From an uncultured Erysipelotrichaceae bacterium (GTDB lineage: Bacteria > Bacillota_I > Bacilli_A > Erysipelotrichales > Erysipelotrichaceae): a stretch of DNA of 64,000 nucleotides. This document shows, piece after piece, positions 1 to 7,899 of the stretch (position 1 is the stretch's first letter; each line of letters starts with the position of its first letter). The notes below the pieces were generated by a model. That model was given only the letters and a program-made list of their open reading frames with translations, was not told the origin of the DNA and did not search any database. The stretch lies in NCBI GenBank assembly GCA_902786245.1, contig CADABS010000006.1:1-64000 (forward strand). Direction: 5' to 3'. A program made the position numbers and the translations under genes.

Positions 1-262
1 GGACAGATATTCTCTTGCGCAGTACAGCGAGGAGATGTTATTGCATGTATCGTAATACGGGTTTTCCACCAGGCGGATACCCGGGTATTCTTCTTTCAGC
101 ACTTCAAACTTTTCTTTCAGATATCCGGTGACGACAGTGATATCTTCGATGCCGTTGGCGTGCAGTGCCTGAATGACGGTATCGATCATGCGTCTGCCGT
201 TGACGGCAATCAGCGGCTTCGGCGTTTCCAGGGTTACCGGACGCATGCGCTGGCTGATGCCG
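1..262 (-). pseudogene. LicC-like nucleotidyltransferase, 5'-truncated and running off the left edge
   Basis: The minus strand reads SQRMRPVTLETPKPL followed by a Rossmann-like stretch with YYDTCNNISSLYCARE. This is the N-terminal half of a sugar/phosphocholine nucleotidyltransferase of the LicC group, where the GxGxRM-PxT-TPKPL signature binds the nucleotide. The usual beta strand and the start codon before the glycine motif are missing: the frame loses homology at about 262, where a DUF4143 reading frame on the opposite strand begins. The in-frame ATG at 246 would start inside the signature and remove the phosphate-binding loop, so the protein is probably dead, unless this is an assembly artefact. 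A full relative lies at 6837-7727. The 3' end is outside the window. Confidence 0.7.
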
Positions 263-753
263 GACTGGTTTACCGGCTTGAAAAAGTTGAAAATCCGCAG
301 ATCCCACTGTCTGCATATTCAGACGCATCCAGTTTCAAAGTATACATGAATGATGTTGGAATTCTGCGCAGAAATTCCGGCATTGCATACCAGACAATTT
401 TGACTGAGCCGAAACAATTTCATAATGTTAAAGGCACATTTGCTGAGAATTACTGCATGACAGAAATGATATCATTGAATCTCAAGCCTTATTACTGGAA
501 AAATGGCAACAGTGCTGAAGTAGATTTCCTGTTTGAAGATGAAATGAACAGAATCATACCCCTCGAAACAAAATCAGCAGATAATACACGCGCCAAGAGT
601 TTTCATCTTTTCTGCAAACAATACAGTCCCGCGAAAGCATTTCTCGTATCAACTAAAAATATCGGCGATAATCTAAAAGATCAAACACATGAAATCAATC
701 TCCCACTGTATCTGATGTGGAATCTTAAGCGTTATATTCAATCCATTCATTGA
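247..753 (+). pseudogene. C-terminal remnant of a DUF4143 AAA-type ATPase
   Basis: From about 250 the plus frame reads LADAGLVYRLEKVENPQIP and then a segment ending near 753 that contains EVDFLFED and IPLETKSADN. This matches the C-terminal DUF4143 domain of the bacterial/archaeal AAA ATPase family (an E-x-D plus E-x-K nuclease-like fold). The N-terminal Walker ATPase half is absent. The frame is open upstream to an ATG at 160, but that part is only the antisense of the neighbouring nucleotidyltransferase fragment. No promoter or SD fits an authentic start, so I call it a remnant. Confidence 0.75.
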
Positions 754-767
754 ATGGTATATACGAA

Positions 768-788
768 AAGGACCCTTTCAGGTCCCTT
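768..788 (-). terminator. Rho-independent terminator after the CHAP/DUF4214 gene
   Basis: A GGACC/GGTCC stem with a 6-nt loop is followed on the minus strand by TTTT. It lies just past the stop of the minus-strand gene at 797. Confidence 0.7.
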
Positions 789-796
789 CATGTGTA

Positions 797-2017
797 TTAC
801 TGTATTCCGTAGCTGGCCATGATTTCATTGAATTCTCTCGAATATGCAAATCCGTTCATGACCTGATCGCGGTTCTTCTGTTTATTCTTCAGCTGTCCCA
901 CCCAGTCCTTGAGTCCGGGCTCATCATATTCTCTGCCAAGGAACGTTCTGTATAAAACCTTGACATACTCCGTATTGCCCAGTTTCTTGTTTCTGAATTC
1001 CTGGGAATGGAAGAAACCTGTACTGGCCGAATCGATAGCGGCCTGTTTCCGGTTGGACGCATATAATATCTGATTGACCCAGTTCTTCAGTCCGCCTTCA
1101 TCATATTTTCTTCCCAGTGCCTGGGTATAGCATCTTGCGACAAAGGAAGTAATGCCGTAGTTCTGGTCTCTCGGATCCGTCAGTTTCAGCGATCCTCTGG
1201 TAACACCGTAATTCTTGCAGATGCCCGTAAACTCATTGCTTTCCACGAATCCTCTGACAACATACAGCCGGGTTACGCCGTTTTCCAGGTGTTCCACCCA
1301 GTATTTCTTTCCGCCTTCATCGGACGCTCTGTCCATCATGACGGAATAGCATCTTTCGACATAATCTTCATCGGAAAGCTTCAGGCCTTTCATTTCTTCA
1401 CTGAAGAAGAAACCGTATACAACCTGCGCCGCATCTTTCTTCCCGGTCAGAAGATTGGACATCCAGTAATCCATTCCGCTTTCATCAGGTTCTCTGTTGA
1501 GACATAACTGGTACAGTCTTGTCACAAAAGCTTCAACCTGTTCTGCTTCCTGTCTGAATATCGGATGATAATAAACAAATTCACTTGTGCCGGTTGTAAC
1601 TCTGCCCTTCAGCGCAATATTGTCCTTCCGGTTCATATACCAGTAATTCTGCTCAAACAGCGTATACCGGTTGCCATTGACTGCTTTGACAATCGCATCA
1701 TGTCCGCCGGAAGTGGCCCAGTCGCCTACTGCCGGTGTATCCGTTCTGATAAACACAAGATCCTGTGCTCTGTCACCGTAGACCTCCCAGTAAAATCTGT
1801 CGACCAGCTCTGTGCAGACTCTGGATAAGTCATCCTGTTCATACGGATTGAAATAGGCATTCACGGTTACTCCGTTGAATGTCATCGTATCGACAACCTG
1901 GTCTTTCTGCGTTACTTTGACCTGCGTTCCCCAGTCACCGTCCGCATGTACCGGAACACCGTTCAGAGAAAAGATAAAAGCAAATACTGCAATTAAACTG
2001 AAAAGCCTCTTTTTCAT
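797..2017 (-). CDS. Secreted CHAP-like amidase with four DUF4214 units
   Basis: A 406-aa protein with an N-terminal signal peptide (MKKRLFSLIAVFAFIFSLNG, cleavage near HA-DG). Residues about 45-150 resemble a CHAP/NlpC-type cysteine amidase, with Cys68 in RVCTEL and His106 in SGGHDAIV as likely catalytic residues, so it may cut peptidoglycan. From about 155 to the end there are four repeats of the form FVxRxYxxxLxRxxDxxGLxxW (CLNREPDESGMDYW, MMDRASDEGGKKYW, ALGRKYDEGGLKNW, FLGREYDEPGLKDW), the DUF4214 signature. I chose the ATG at 2017 over the ATG 27 bases upstream because the GAGGCGG sequence and the signal peptide fit it. The gene follows rmd-manC-gmd with a 104-base gap. The CHAP call is the least certain part. 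Confidence 0.75.
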   Translation of the reverse strand: MKKRLFSLIAVFAFIFSLNGVPVHADGDWGTQVKVTQKDQVVDTMTFNGVTVNAYFNPYEQDDLSRVCTELVDRFYWEVYGDRAQDLVFIRTDTPAVGDWATSGGHDAIVKAVNGNRYTLFEQNYWYMNRKDNIALKGRVTTGTSEFVYYHPIFRQEAEQVEAFVTRLYQLCLNREPDESGMDYWMSNLLTGKKDAAQVVYGFFFSEEMKGLKLSDEDYVERCYSVMMDRASDEGGKKYWVEHLENGVTRLYVVRGFVESNEFTGICKNYGVTRGSLKLTDPRDQNYGITSFVARCYTQALGRKYDEGGLKNWVNQILYASNRKQAAIDSASTGFFHSQEFRNKKLGNTEYVKVLYRTFLGREYDEPGLKDWVGQLKNKQKNRDQVMNGFAYSREFNEIMASYGIQ

Positions 2018-2121
2018 ATTTATACCGCCTCGCCATGTATGCATTACTTATCATTATTTTACACAGCATTGTCAGATACAAAAAGAAGAACTTTTGCAGT
2101 TCTTCCTTTCTCTGTTTTGAA

Positions 2122-3162
2122 TTACCTGTTCGCTGCTTCTTTCTTTGCCAGTTCCAGGTCATGTTCAGCCATGATCCGGCAGAGATCTTCATAGCTTGTC
2201 TTCAGCGGATTCCAGCCGAGCACTGTCTTTGCCTTGGTCGGATCGCCCCACAGGTCGACGACATCGGTCGGTCTGTACCACTGCGGGTTGACGCAGACGA
2301 GCATCTTGCCTGTCTTCTTGTCATAGCCCTTTTCATCCAGACCTTCGCCTTCCCATCTGAGATCGATACCGACATGCTTGAAGGCAAGCTCCGTGAACTC
2401 TCTGACTGTGTGCTGAACACCAGTCGCAATAACGAAGTCATCCGGTTCATCCTGCTGCAGGATCAGCCACATGCACTCAACATAGTCCTTGGCATAGCCC
2501 CAGTCTCTCTTGGAATCCAGGTTGCCCAGTTCCAGATGATCCTGCAGACCGCAGGCAATTCTTCCTGCTGCCAGCGTAATCTTTCTTGTAACGAAGTTGT
2601 CGCCTCTGCGCTCAGACTCATGGTTGAAGAGAATACCGTTGCATGCGAACATGCCGTATGCTTCTCTGTATTCCTTGATCATCCAGTAGCCGTACTGCTT
2701 TGCGACTGCATACGGAGAGAACGGATGGAACGGTGTCTTTTCATTCTGCGGAACTTCCTCGACCTTGCCGTACAGTTCACTGGTGGAAGCCTGATAGATA
2801 CGTGTCTTCTTGTCCAGCTTGTTGATATGCACTGCTTCCAGGATACGCAGAACACCTAATGCGTCAACGTCACCTGTATATTCCGCCGCTTCAAAGGAAA
2901 CACCGACATGGCTCTGGGCTGCCAGGTTGTAGATTTCATCCGGCTGTACTTCACCGACAATGCGGATCAGAGATGAAGAGTCTGTCAGATCGCCTTCGTG
3001 GATCTTCAGCAGATTCTTAGCCAGCAGATGATCGATTCTCTCTGTTGTCTTGACCGAAGAACGGCGGATGATGCCGTGTACTTCATATCCCTTCTCCAGA
3101 AGGAATTCCGCAAGATACGAACCGTCCTGCCCGGTAATGCCTGTAATTAATGCTTTTTTCAT
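2122..3162 (-). CDS. gmd: GDP-mannose 4,6-dehydratase
   Basis: A 346-aa SDR enzyme that converts GDP-D-mannose to GDP-4-keto-6-deoxymannose using bound NADP. The nucleotide motif [12 protein letters not shown] is at the N-terminus, the catalytic TSE triad component is in QASTSELYG (around 126-129), and the YxxxK pair is Tyr151/Lys155 in [12 protein letters not shown]. Length and composition are typical of the family. It is the last gene of rmd-manC-gmd: manC ends 10 bases upstream. Its product feeds Rmd in the same operon. Cytoplasmic. Confidence 0.96.
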   Translation of the reverse strand: MKKALITGITGQDGSYLAEFLLEKGYEVHGIIRRSSVKTTERIDHLLAKNLLKIHEGDLTDSSSLIRIVGEVQPDEIYNLAAQSHVGVSFEAAEYTGDVDALGVLRILEAVHINKLDKKTRIYQASTSELYGKVEEVPQNEKTPFHPFSPYAVAKQYGYWMIKEYREAYGMFACNGILFNHESERRGDNFVTRKITLAAGRIACGLQDHLELGNLDSKRDWGYAKDYVECMWLILQQDEPDDFVIATGVQHTVREFTELAFKHVGIDLRWEGEGLDEKGYDKKTGKMLVCVNPQWYRPTDVVDLWGDPTKAKTVLGWNPLKTSYEDLCRIMAEHDLELAKKEAANR

Positions 3163-3172
3163 CTTTCTCTCC

Positions 3173-4252
3173 TTAAAGCAATTCGCTTCTTCCTTTATCT
3201 TCCAGTTCTGCCATCACCTGCTTGATTTCGCCGGCATGGTCTTTATGACAGATCAGAATCGCATCTTCCGTATCGACAATGACAATATCTTCCAGTCCGA
3301 CTGCCGCAATCAGCTTCTTACCGCCCTGAATAATGCAGGACTCGCTGCTGACGCTGATGACATCGCCGGAAATGACATTGTGATCAGAATCTTCTTTCTG
3401 CAGTCTGCCGACTGCCAGCCATGATCCGACATCATCCCATCCGAAGTTGCCCGGAATGACATAGATATTCTGCGCCTTTTCCATGACGCCATAGTCAATG
3501 GACTTGGATTCCATCGCCCTGAACTGTGTATTGAGCACATCATTGTATGCATCGGTACCGATGGCCCCCTTGATGTTCATCAGCTTTGCATATGTATCCG
3601 GCATCAGCTGTTCCATATTGCCGAGAATGCTGGAAACCTTCCAGACAAACTGGCCGGCATTCCAGAGATACTTTCCTGTTTCCAGATACTGCTTCGCTGT
3701 CTGCAGATCCGGCTTTTCAACGAACTTCTCGACTTTATAGGCAACGCCGTGCTTTACATCCGGCATGTACTTGATATAGCCGTAGCCTGTTTCCGGATAA
3801 TCCGGCGTAATGCCGATCTGGACGAGATTTGTATTCTCTTCCGCAATCTTCGCCGCTTCTTCCAGCGTATCCCGGAAGATATCCGGATGCTTGATCTGGT
3901 GGTCGCTGGGAAGAACGATCATGATCGCATCATCATACTTCTTTGCGATATGCACCGCACCCAGACCGATGCAGGGAGCCGTGTTTCTGCCCACCGGTTC
4001 ACAGAGAATATTCTCTTCCGGCAGACCCGGCAGCTGTTCCAGACATAATGCCCGGTAGTCTTCGTTGGTGGAAATGTAGATGTCTTCAATGTCAACGATC
4101 GGCAGAAGACGGTCGACCGTCAGCTGGATCATTGTTTTCCCGTCTCCGGTCAGAGACAGAAACTGCTTGGGAAGACTCTTCCTGGATTTCGGCCAGAAAC
4201 GGGTTCCTCTGCCTCCGGCCATGATCAATACTGTTTTCTTCAGATTTGTCAT
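3173..4252 (-). CDS. manC: Mannose-1-phosphate guanylyltransferase
   Basis: A 359-aa GTP:mannose-1-phosphate guanylyltransferase of the single-domain type, without a cupin/isomerase tail. It has the canonical signature [20 protein letters not shown] at the N-terminus, the FVEKP substrate motif, LWNAGQFVW and GWDDVGSW. It makes GDP-mannose for Gmd. It sits between rmd (33 bases upstream) and gmd (10 bases downstream). A second, type II enzyme is encoded at 26908-28221, so the window holds two guanylyltransferases. The ATG at 4252 follows an AGAGGAA SD. Confidence 0.95.
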   Translation of the reverse strand: MTNLKKTVLIMAGGRGTRFWPKSRKSLPKQFLSLTGDGKTMIQLTVDRLLPIVDIEDIYISTNEDYRALCLEQLPGLPEENILCEPVGRNTAPCIGLGAVHIAKKYDDAIMIVLPSDHQIKHPDIFRDTLEEAAKIAEENTNLVQIGITPDYPETGYGYIKYMPDVKHGVAYKVEKFVEKPDLQTAKQYLETGKYLWNAGQFVWKVSSILGNMEQLMPDTYAKLMNIKGAIGTDAYNDVLNTQFRAMESKSIDYGVMEKAQNIYVIPGNFGWDDVGSWLAVGRLQKEDSDHNVISGDVISVSSESCIIQGGKKLIAAVGLEDIVIVDTEDAILICHKDHAGEIKQVMAELEDKGRSELL

Positions 4253-4284
4253 ACGTTCCTCTTTAATAAACCCTACAGATTATA

Positions 4285-5232
4285 TCACGCGTTCTGCGTA
4301 TTTCTCCATACATCCAGCGTTTCCCGGATTGTCTGGATCAGCGGAATTTCCGGTGTCCATCCGGTATCGTTCTTCAGTTTGGAAATATCTGCTTCAATGA
4401 TCGGCACATCGACCGGTCTGAGCTTTGCAGGATCGACTCTGACTTCGATCTGTTTCTCCGATTCGCCCAGAATCATATCCAGAATCGAACGGATCTCAAC
4501 CGCTTTTCCCGATCCGACATTGTATGTTTCACCGGCAGTTCCTTTTTCCATTAACAGGCAGTATGCCCGGACAACATCCCTTACATCGGTAAAGTCTCTT
4601 TTCGCACTGAGATTGCCTACCGAAATCACCGGTTCCTTCAGGCCTTTTTCGATTTCCGCGACCTGTTTGCAGAAATCCGCAACGACAAACAGCGGTGCCT
4701 GGTTCGGACCGGTGTGATTGAACGAACGGGTGGACATGATATCCAGTTTATAGGCATCGCAGTATACCTTGGAAATCAGGTTCTGCGTTACCTTCGTTAC
4801 CGCATAGATATTGCCGGGACGGGTGTTGTTGTCTTCATTCACAGGCACTTCGTTTTCCCGGATATGGCCGTATTCCTCACCGGAGCCGATCATCAGGACT
4901 CTGGGTTTATAGTCCAGTTCCCGCAGTGCATCCAGCAGATTGACAGATCCCTTGATATTGATATCGATCGCCAGCTGCGGATTCTTCCAGGCAACCGCTA
5001 CAGAACTCAATGCGGCCAGATGGAAGATATAATCCGGATGTACATTTTTCAATACTGTCCGGATCTGTTCAATATCCGTAATATCCGCATCCAGAACTTC
5101 TATATCTTTATTGATTTTCTCATTCGGCATCTTCGTGCCGGTGACCTGCCAGTCTTTTCTGCTGTTCAGAATATAATCGATCAGATGATTTCCGACAAAT
5201 CCGGCAGCTCCGATAATCAGTACTTTCTTCAT
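4285..5232 (-). CDS. rmd: GDP-4-keto-6-deoxy-D-mannose reductase (GDP-D-rhamnose forming)
   Basis: A 315-aa extended SDR. It has GAAGFVGNHL (NAD(P) binding), DADITD, HLAALSSVAVAW, and the catalytic Tyr-x3-Lys in YAVTKVTQ. The family reduces the Gmd product to GDP-D-rhamnose, and the gmd neighbour supports this. The fucose route (GMER, fcl) is less likely because the protein is closer to the Rmd type, but sequence alone does not exclude it. The second ATG (5232) is preferred: the GGAG motif is 10 bases upstream, but only 4 bases from the ATG at 5238. First gene of rmd-manC-gmd. Confidence 0.85.
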   Translation of the reverse strand: MKKVLIIGAAGFVGNHLIDYILNSRKDWQVTGTKMPNEKINKDIEVLDADITDIEQIRTVLKNVHPDYIFHLAALSSVAVAWKNPQLAIDINIKGSVNLLDALRELDYKPRVLMIGSGEEYGHIRENEVPVNEDNNTRPGNIYAVTKVTQNLISKVYCDAYKLDIMSTRSFNHTGPNQAPLFVVADFCKQVAEIEKGLKEPVISVGNLSAKRDFTDVRDVVRAYCLLMEKGTAGETYNVGSGKAVEIRSILDMILGESEKQIEVRVDPAKLRPVDVPIIEADISKLKNDTGWTPEIPLIQTIRETLDVWRNTQNA

Positions 5233-5252
5233 ATGCATATCACTCCATCAAA

Positions 5253-5258
5253 AGTATA
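5253..5258 (-). promoter_or_regulatory. Extended -10 promoter for rmd-manC-gmd
   Basis: The minus strand has TTTGCTATACT, an extended -10 (TGn-TATACT), about 20 bases before the rmd start. No good -35 is visible. Confidence 0.4.
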
Positions 5259-5301
5259 GCAAAGAACAGGTATGTCCTCCCACGAATTTGGCGCAGAAAC
5301 T

Positions 5302-5325
5302 GAAAAGAGGCATCTTCTGCCTCTC
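5302..5325 (-). terminator. Terminator after the APC permease gene
   Basis: A perfect AGAGGCA/TGCCTCT stem with a 5-base loop, followed on the minus strand by TTTTC. It starts a few bases after the stop codon at 5330. Confidence 0.8.
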
Positions 5326-5329
5326 AGAT

Positions 5330-6823
5330 TCAGTCTGTTCCGTAGCTGCCTTCCAGATCGCTGTTCGCCGCAAATGCATTGTGCTGACGGCGGTAGAAGA
5401 TCAGTCCCATGATTACCCAGATAATAAGCATGATATAGGATTCCCTGCCGAAATGGACACCATTCAGACCCGGAATCGGGATCAGCTGCAGGATCATGAA
5501 GATCACGGAGAATACCACACCGGTACTTGCCATTGCCTTGAGGAATGCCGAACCGTCATTGAACCTCTTTGCCGTAACCAGCGTACTTGCACAGGTGAAG
5601 AAGTAGCCGATACTTGCACCGATGGCACTCATATCCACGAACCAGCCCAGTGCTTCTCTGCCCAGGATCGGCCCGCTGAGCGAAATGACGATGCAGAAGA
5701 TCATCGCATTCTTCGGTGTGCCGTACTTCGGATCGATCTTTCCGAACCATTCCGGCAGATATCCGTCTCTGCTCATCGAATACATCAGACGGCTCGATGC
5801 CAGATAGAAGCCCATGATACCGGACAGTACCGCACAGGATACACCCAGTCCGATCAGGACCTTGCCGAAGGTACCGAGCATTTCCTCCGCCGCAACCAGC
5901 AGGACCCATTCACCGGCCATGACTCTGTCCGGCCAGTTCTCCAGCGCTGCCGCCGCAACTGTGTTATTGGACGTATAGACAAAGCAGCCGAACGCGATCG
6001 CAATGATCATGATGAAGCTGACTTTCTTGAAAGAGAAATTGAATTCTTCCGCTGCCTGGGGAATCGCATCGAATCCGACATATGCCCACGGCGCAATCGC
6101 AAATGTCGCAAGAATCGCAGACATGATTCCGGAAGTTCCGGTATGCGCGAATCTGCCGATATCTGCCGTTGTCGCATTGGCTGCCATCGCTGCAGCTTTG
6201 TCAAAGCCCCAGACCGGCTCCATATTGATGCCCTTTGCCTTGGCACTGAACACACCTGCAATTGCCAGTGTGAATACGCAGATGACCAGCATACATGCCA
6301 GCACGGTCTGAATAATTCCTGCCTTTTTGACACCGATAATATTCAGATAGCCGAACAGAAGCAGAATCGACATCGCCAGGATCATTTCACCCATATAGAT
6401 ATCAAATCCGGCAATCGAATAATGGAAACCGAATTTCAGAATATCCGCAGTTCCGTCCAGACCGTCCACGATCAGACCGATCGCCGTACTGTTCATCGGC
6501 ACATTGGTCAGATACGCAACGACCAGAAACCATCCGCACAGGAACGCCGCATTTCTGCCGAAGCAGTTTTTTGTGAAAGTAAACTCGCCGCCTGCTTTGG
6601 GATATTTGGGAACCATGTATGCATAGCTGAATGCGATGACAATCATGACCAGCGCACCCAGGAACATGGCAATTGCTGTTCCGGCTACACCGGAATTCGG
6701 AAGAAACTTCTTGCCGGGATTGATGAAGGATCCCCATCCGATGACGCATCCGAAGGCAATTGCCCAAACATGCATCGGAGAGAGCTGACGCTGTAAATGT
6801 GTATCATTCTTCTTTTCGCTCAT
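5330..6823 (-). CDS. APC-superfamily amino acid/amine permease
   Basis: A 497-aa membrane protein with about 12 hydrophobic segments. The first carries the APC-type helix-break motif (GCVIGWGSFINPGKKFLPN) and the second repeat region has YPKAGGEFTFTKNCFG, typical of amino acid-polyamine-organocation transporters, including the ethanolamine-permease branch. The start is set at ATG 6823 because GGAG lies 7 bases upstream; longer frames start inside the end of the preceding gene. It is 13 bases behind the LicC-like cytidylyltransferase gene and probably cotranscribed. The pairing suggests uptake of the amine or amino acid that is then activated or attached to a surface polymer. Substrate unknown. 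Confidence 0.85.
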   Translation of the reverse strand: MSEKKNDTHLQRQLSPMHVWAIAFGCVIGWGSFINPGKKFLPNSGVAGTAIAMFLGALVMIVIAFSYAYMVPKYPKAGGEFTFTKNCFGRNAAFLCGWFLVVAYLTNVPMNSTAIGLIVDGLDGTADILKFGFHYSIAGFDIYMGEMILAMSILLLFGYLNIIGVKKAGIIQTVLACMLVICVFTLAIAGVFSAKAKGINMEPVWGFDKAAAMAANATTADIGRFAHTGTSGIMSAILATFAIAPWAYVGFDAIPQAAEEFNFSFKKVSFIMIIAIAFGCFVYTSNNTVAAAALENWPDRVMAGEWVLLVAAEEMLGTFGKVLIGLGVSCAVLSGIMGFYLASSRLMYSMSRDGYLPEWFGKIDPKYGTPKNAMIFCIVISLSGPILGREALGWFVDMSAIGASIGYFFTCASTLVTAKRFNDGSAFLKAMASTGVVFSVIFMILQLIPIPGLNGVHFGRESYIMLIIWVIMGLIFYRRQHNAFAANSDLEGSYGTD

Positions 6824-6836
6824 TTTTTTACTCCAA

Positions 6837-7727
6837 TCAGACATCGTATGTCTTATCAATAGCTTTTAATTCACGGAATGTATCGATTTCCACGATGTCC
6901 TCATCCTTGCAGGGCAGCACTTCGATCTTGTATTCTCCGCGGTATACCTGGTTCAGAACTGTTTCCCAGTATCTTTCTTTTCCGCCGGGCGCCTCGAAAG
7001 CTTCCTTGATGTGGTCCGCAAACCGGATGCCGTCTTCTTCATTCAGATAATAGATACCGACCATCTGATAGCAGTTGAGGCCGCCGACTTTTTCTTCATC
7101 GACATTGCCGTCTTTATCCACTGTCAGGCACCAGTCATCGGTTCTTTCCTTCCAGATGCCCAGTACATCCGAATGATAGTGATACTTGCGGATAATCTTC
7201 GGATTGGAGACAAGCAGATCCGCCTCAAATACATATGCGTTTCTGATCAGTTCCCTTGCGACCATTGCCGATCCGATGTTATTTGCTTCGTTGTAGCTCG
7301 GATTCTCGAGGAAACGGATCATCGGATATTTGTACAGAAGCTGATCAAACTGTTCTGCCAGATAGCCTCTGACGATCCAGATATCCTCAATACCGGCTTC
7401 CAGACATGCATCGATCAGCGTATCGATGATACGCTTGCCGTGTACACGTACGAGCGGCTTGGGTGTATTGAATGTAATCGGAACCAGTCTCGAACCGAAT
7501 CCTGCCGCAATGAATACCGCTCTCTTTACCCGGTGCGGTTCCAGTGCTTCCAGACCCTTTTCCGTAATTCTGCCGTCACTGATCAGACCTTCTTCCATCA
7601 GGTTCTTCATGATCCGGTTGATCGTACCGAGAGAATAGCCTGTTTTCTTTTCGATCTGACGCTGTGTCATCGCTTCGGTTTCTTCACTCAGCGACACCAG
7701 AATATCAAACTCTTTACGTTTTAACAT
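6837..7727 (-). CDS. Winged-helix domain fused to LicC-like cytidylyltransferase
   Basis: A 296-aa two-domain protein. Residues 1-65 form a MarR-like winged helix (TQRQIEKKTGYSLGTINRIM and a GLISDGRITEKG wing). Residues 70-296 are a nucleotidyltransferase with FIAAGFGSRLVPITFNTPKP, YNEANNIGSA, FEADLLVSNP and the C-terminal VEIDTFRELKAID, the pattern of the CTP:phosphocholine cytidylyltransferase (LicC) group. It likely makes a CDP-activated alcohol or amine for surface decoration. The fused HTH could sense or regulate its own pathway; a perfect palindrome lies in its promoter at 7801-7820. The SD GGAAAGG fits ATG 7727. The natural substrate cannot be told from sequence. Confidence 0.85.
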   Translation of the reverse strand: MLKRKEFDILVSLSEETEAMTQRQIEKKTGYSLGTINRIMKNLMEEGLISDGRITEKGLEALEPHRVKRAVFIAAGFGSRLVPITFNTPKPLVRVHGKRIIDTLIDACLEAGIEDIWIVRGYLAEQFDQLLYKYPMIRFLENPSYNEANNIGSAMVARELIRNAYVFEADLLVSNPKIIRKYHYHSDVLGIWKERTDDWCLTVDKDGNVDEEKVGGLNCYQMVGIYYLNEEDGIRFADHIKEAFEAPGGKERYWETVLNQVYRGEYKIEVLPCKDEDIVEIDTFRELKAIDKTYDV

Positions 7728-7766
7728 ATTCAGCCTTTCCTGTTCATTTTTCTGTTACAGTCGATG

Positions 7767-7820
7767 AACAATGAACACATTATACTCCTATAGTTCTCTT
7801 TTTAAACACTAAAGTTTAAA
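7767..7820 (-). promoter_or_regulatory. Promoter with palindromic operator candidate for the HTH-LicC gene
   Basis: The minus strand has a TATAAT -10 just upstream of the gene (within about 7778-7783). At 7801-7820 lies the perfect inverted repeat TTTAAAC-N6-GTTTAAA, covering the region where the -35 should be. This is the right position for a repressor, possibly the HTH domain of the gene product itself. Confidence 0.5.
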
Positions 7821-7864
7821 GTTTTCATATTTTCAAAGCACAAATTTGAACATGCCATTGCACA

Positions 7865-7894
7865 AAAAAACCGGAAGAGCTTCCTCCTCCGGTC
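7865..7894 (-). terminator. Terminator after the DUF4214/C39 gene
   Basis: An ACCGGA/TCCGGT stem followed on the minus strand by seven T residues, just past the stop at 7900. Confidence 0.85.
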
Positions 7895-7899
7895 CGCTG

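Noticed and set aside
5288-6796. Long plus-strand open frame (about 500 codons) across the APC permease gene
   Set aside because: It is antisense to a clear APC transporter, has a His/Asp/Arg-rich composition typical of shadow frames, and no SD or homology that I recognise.
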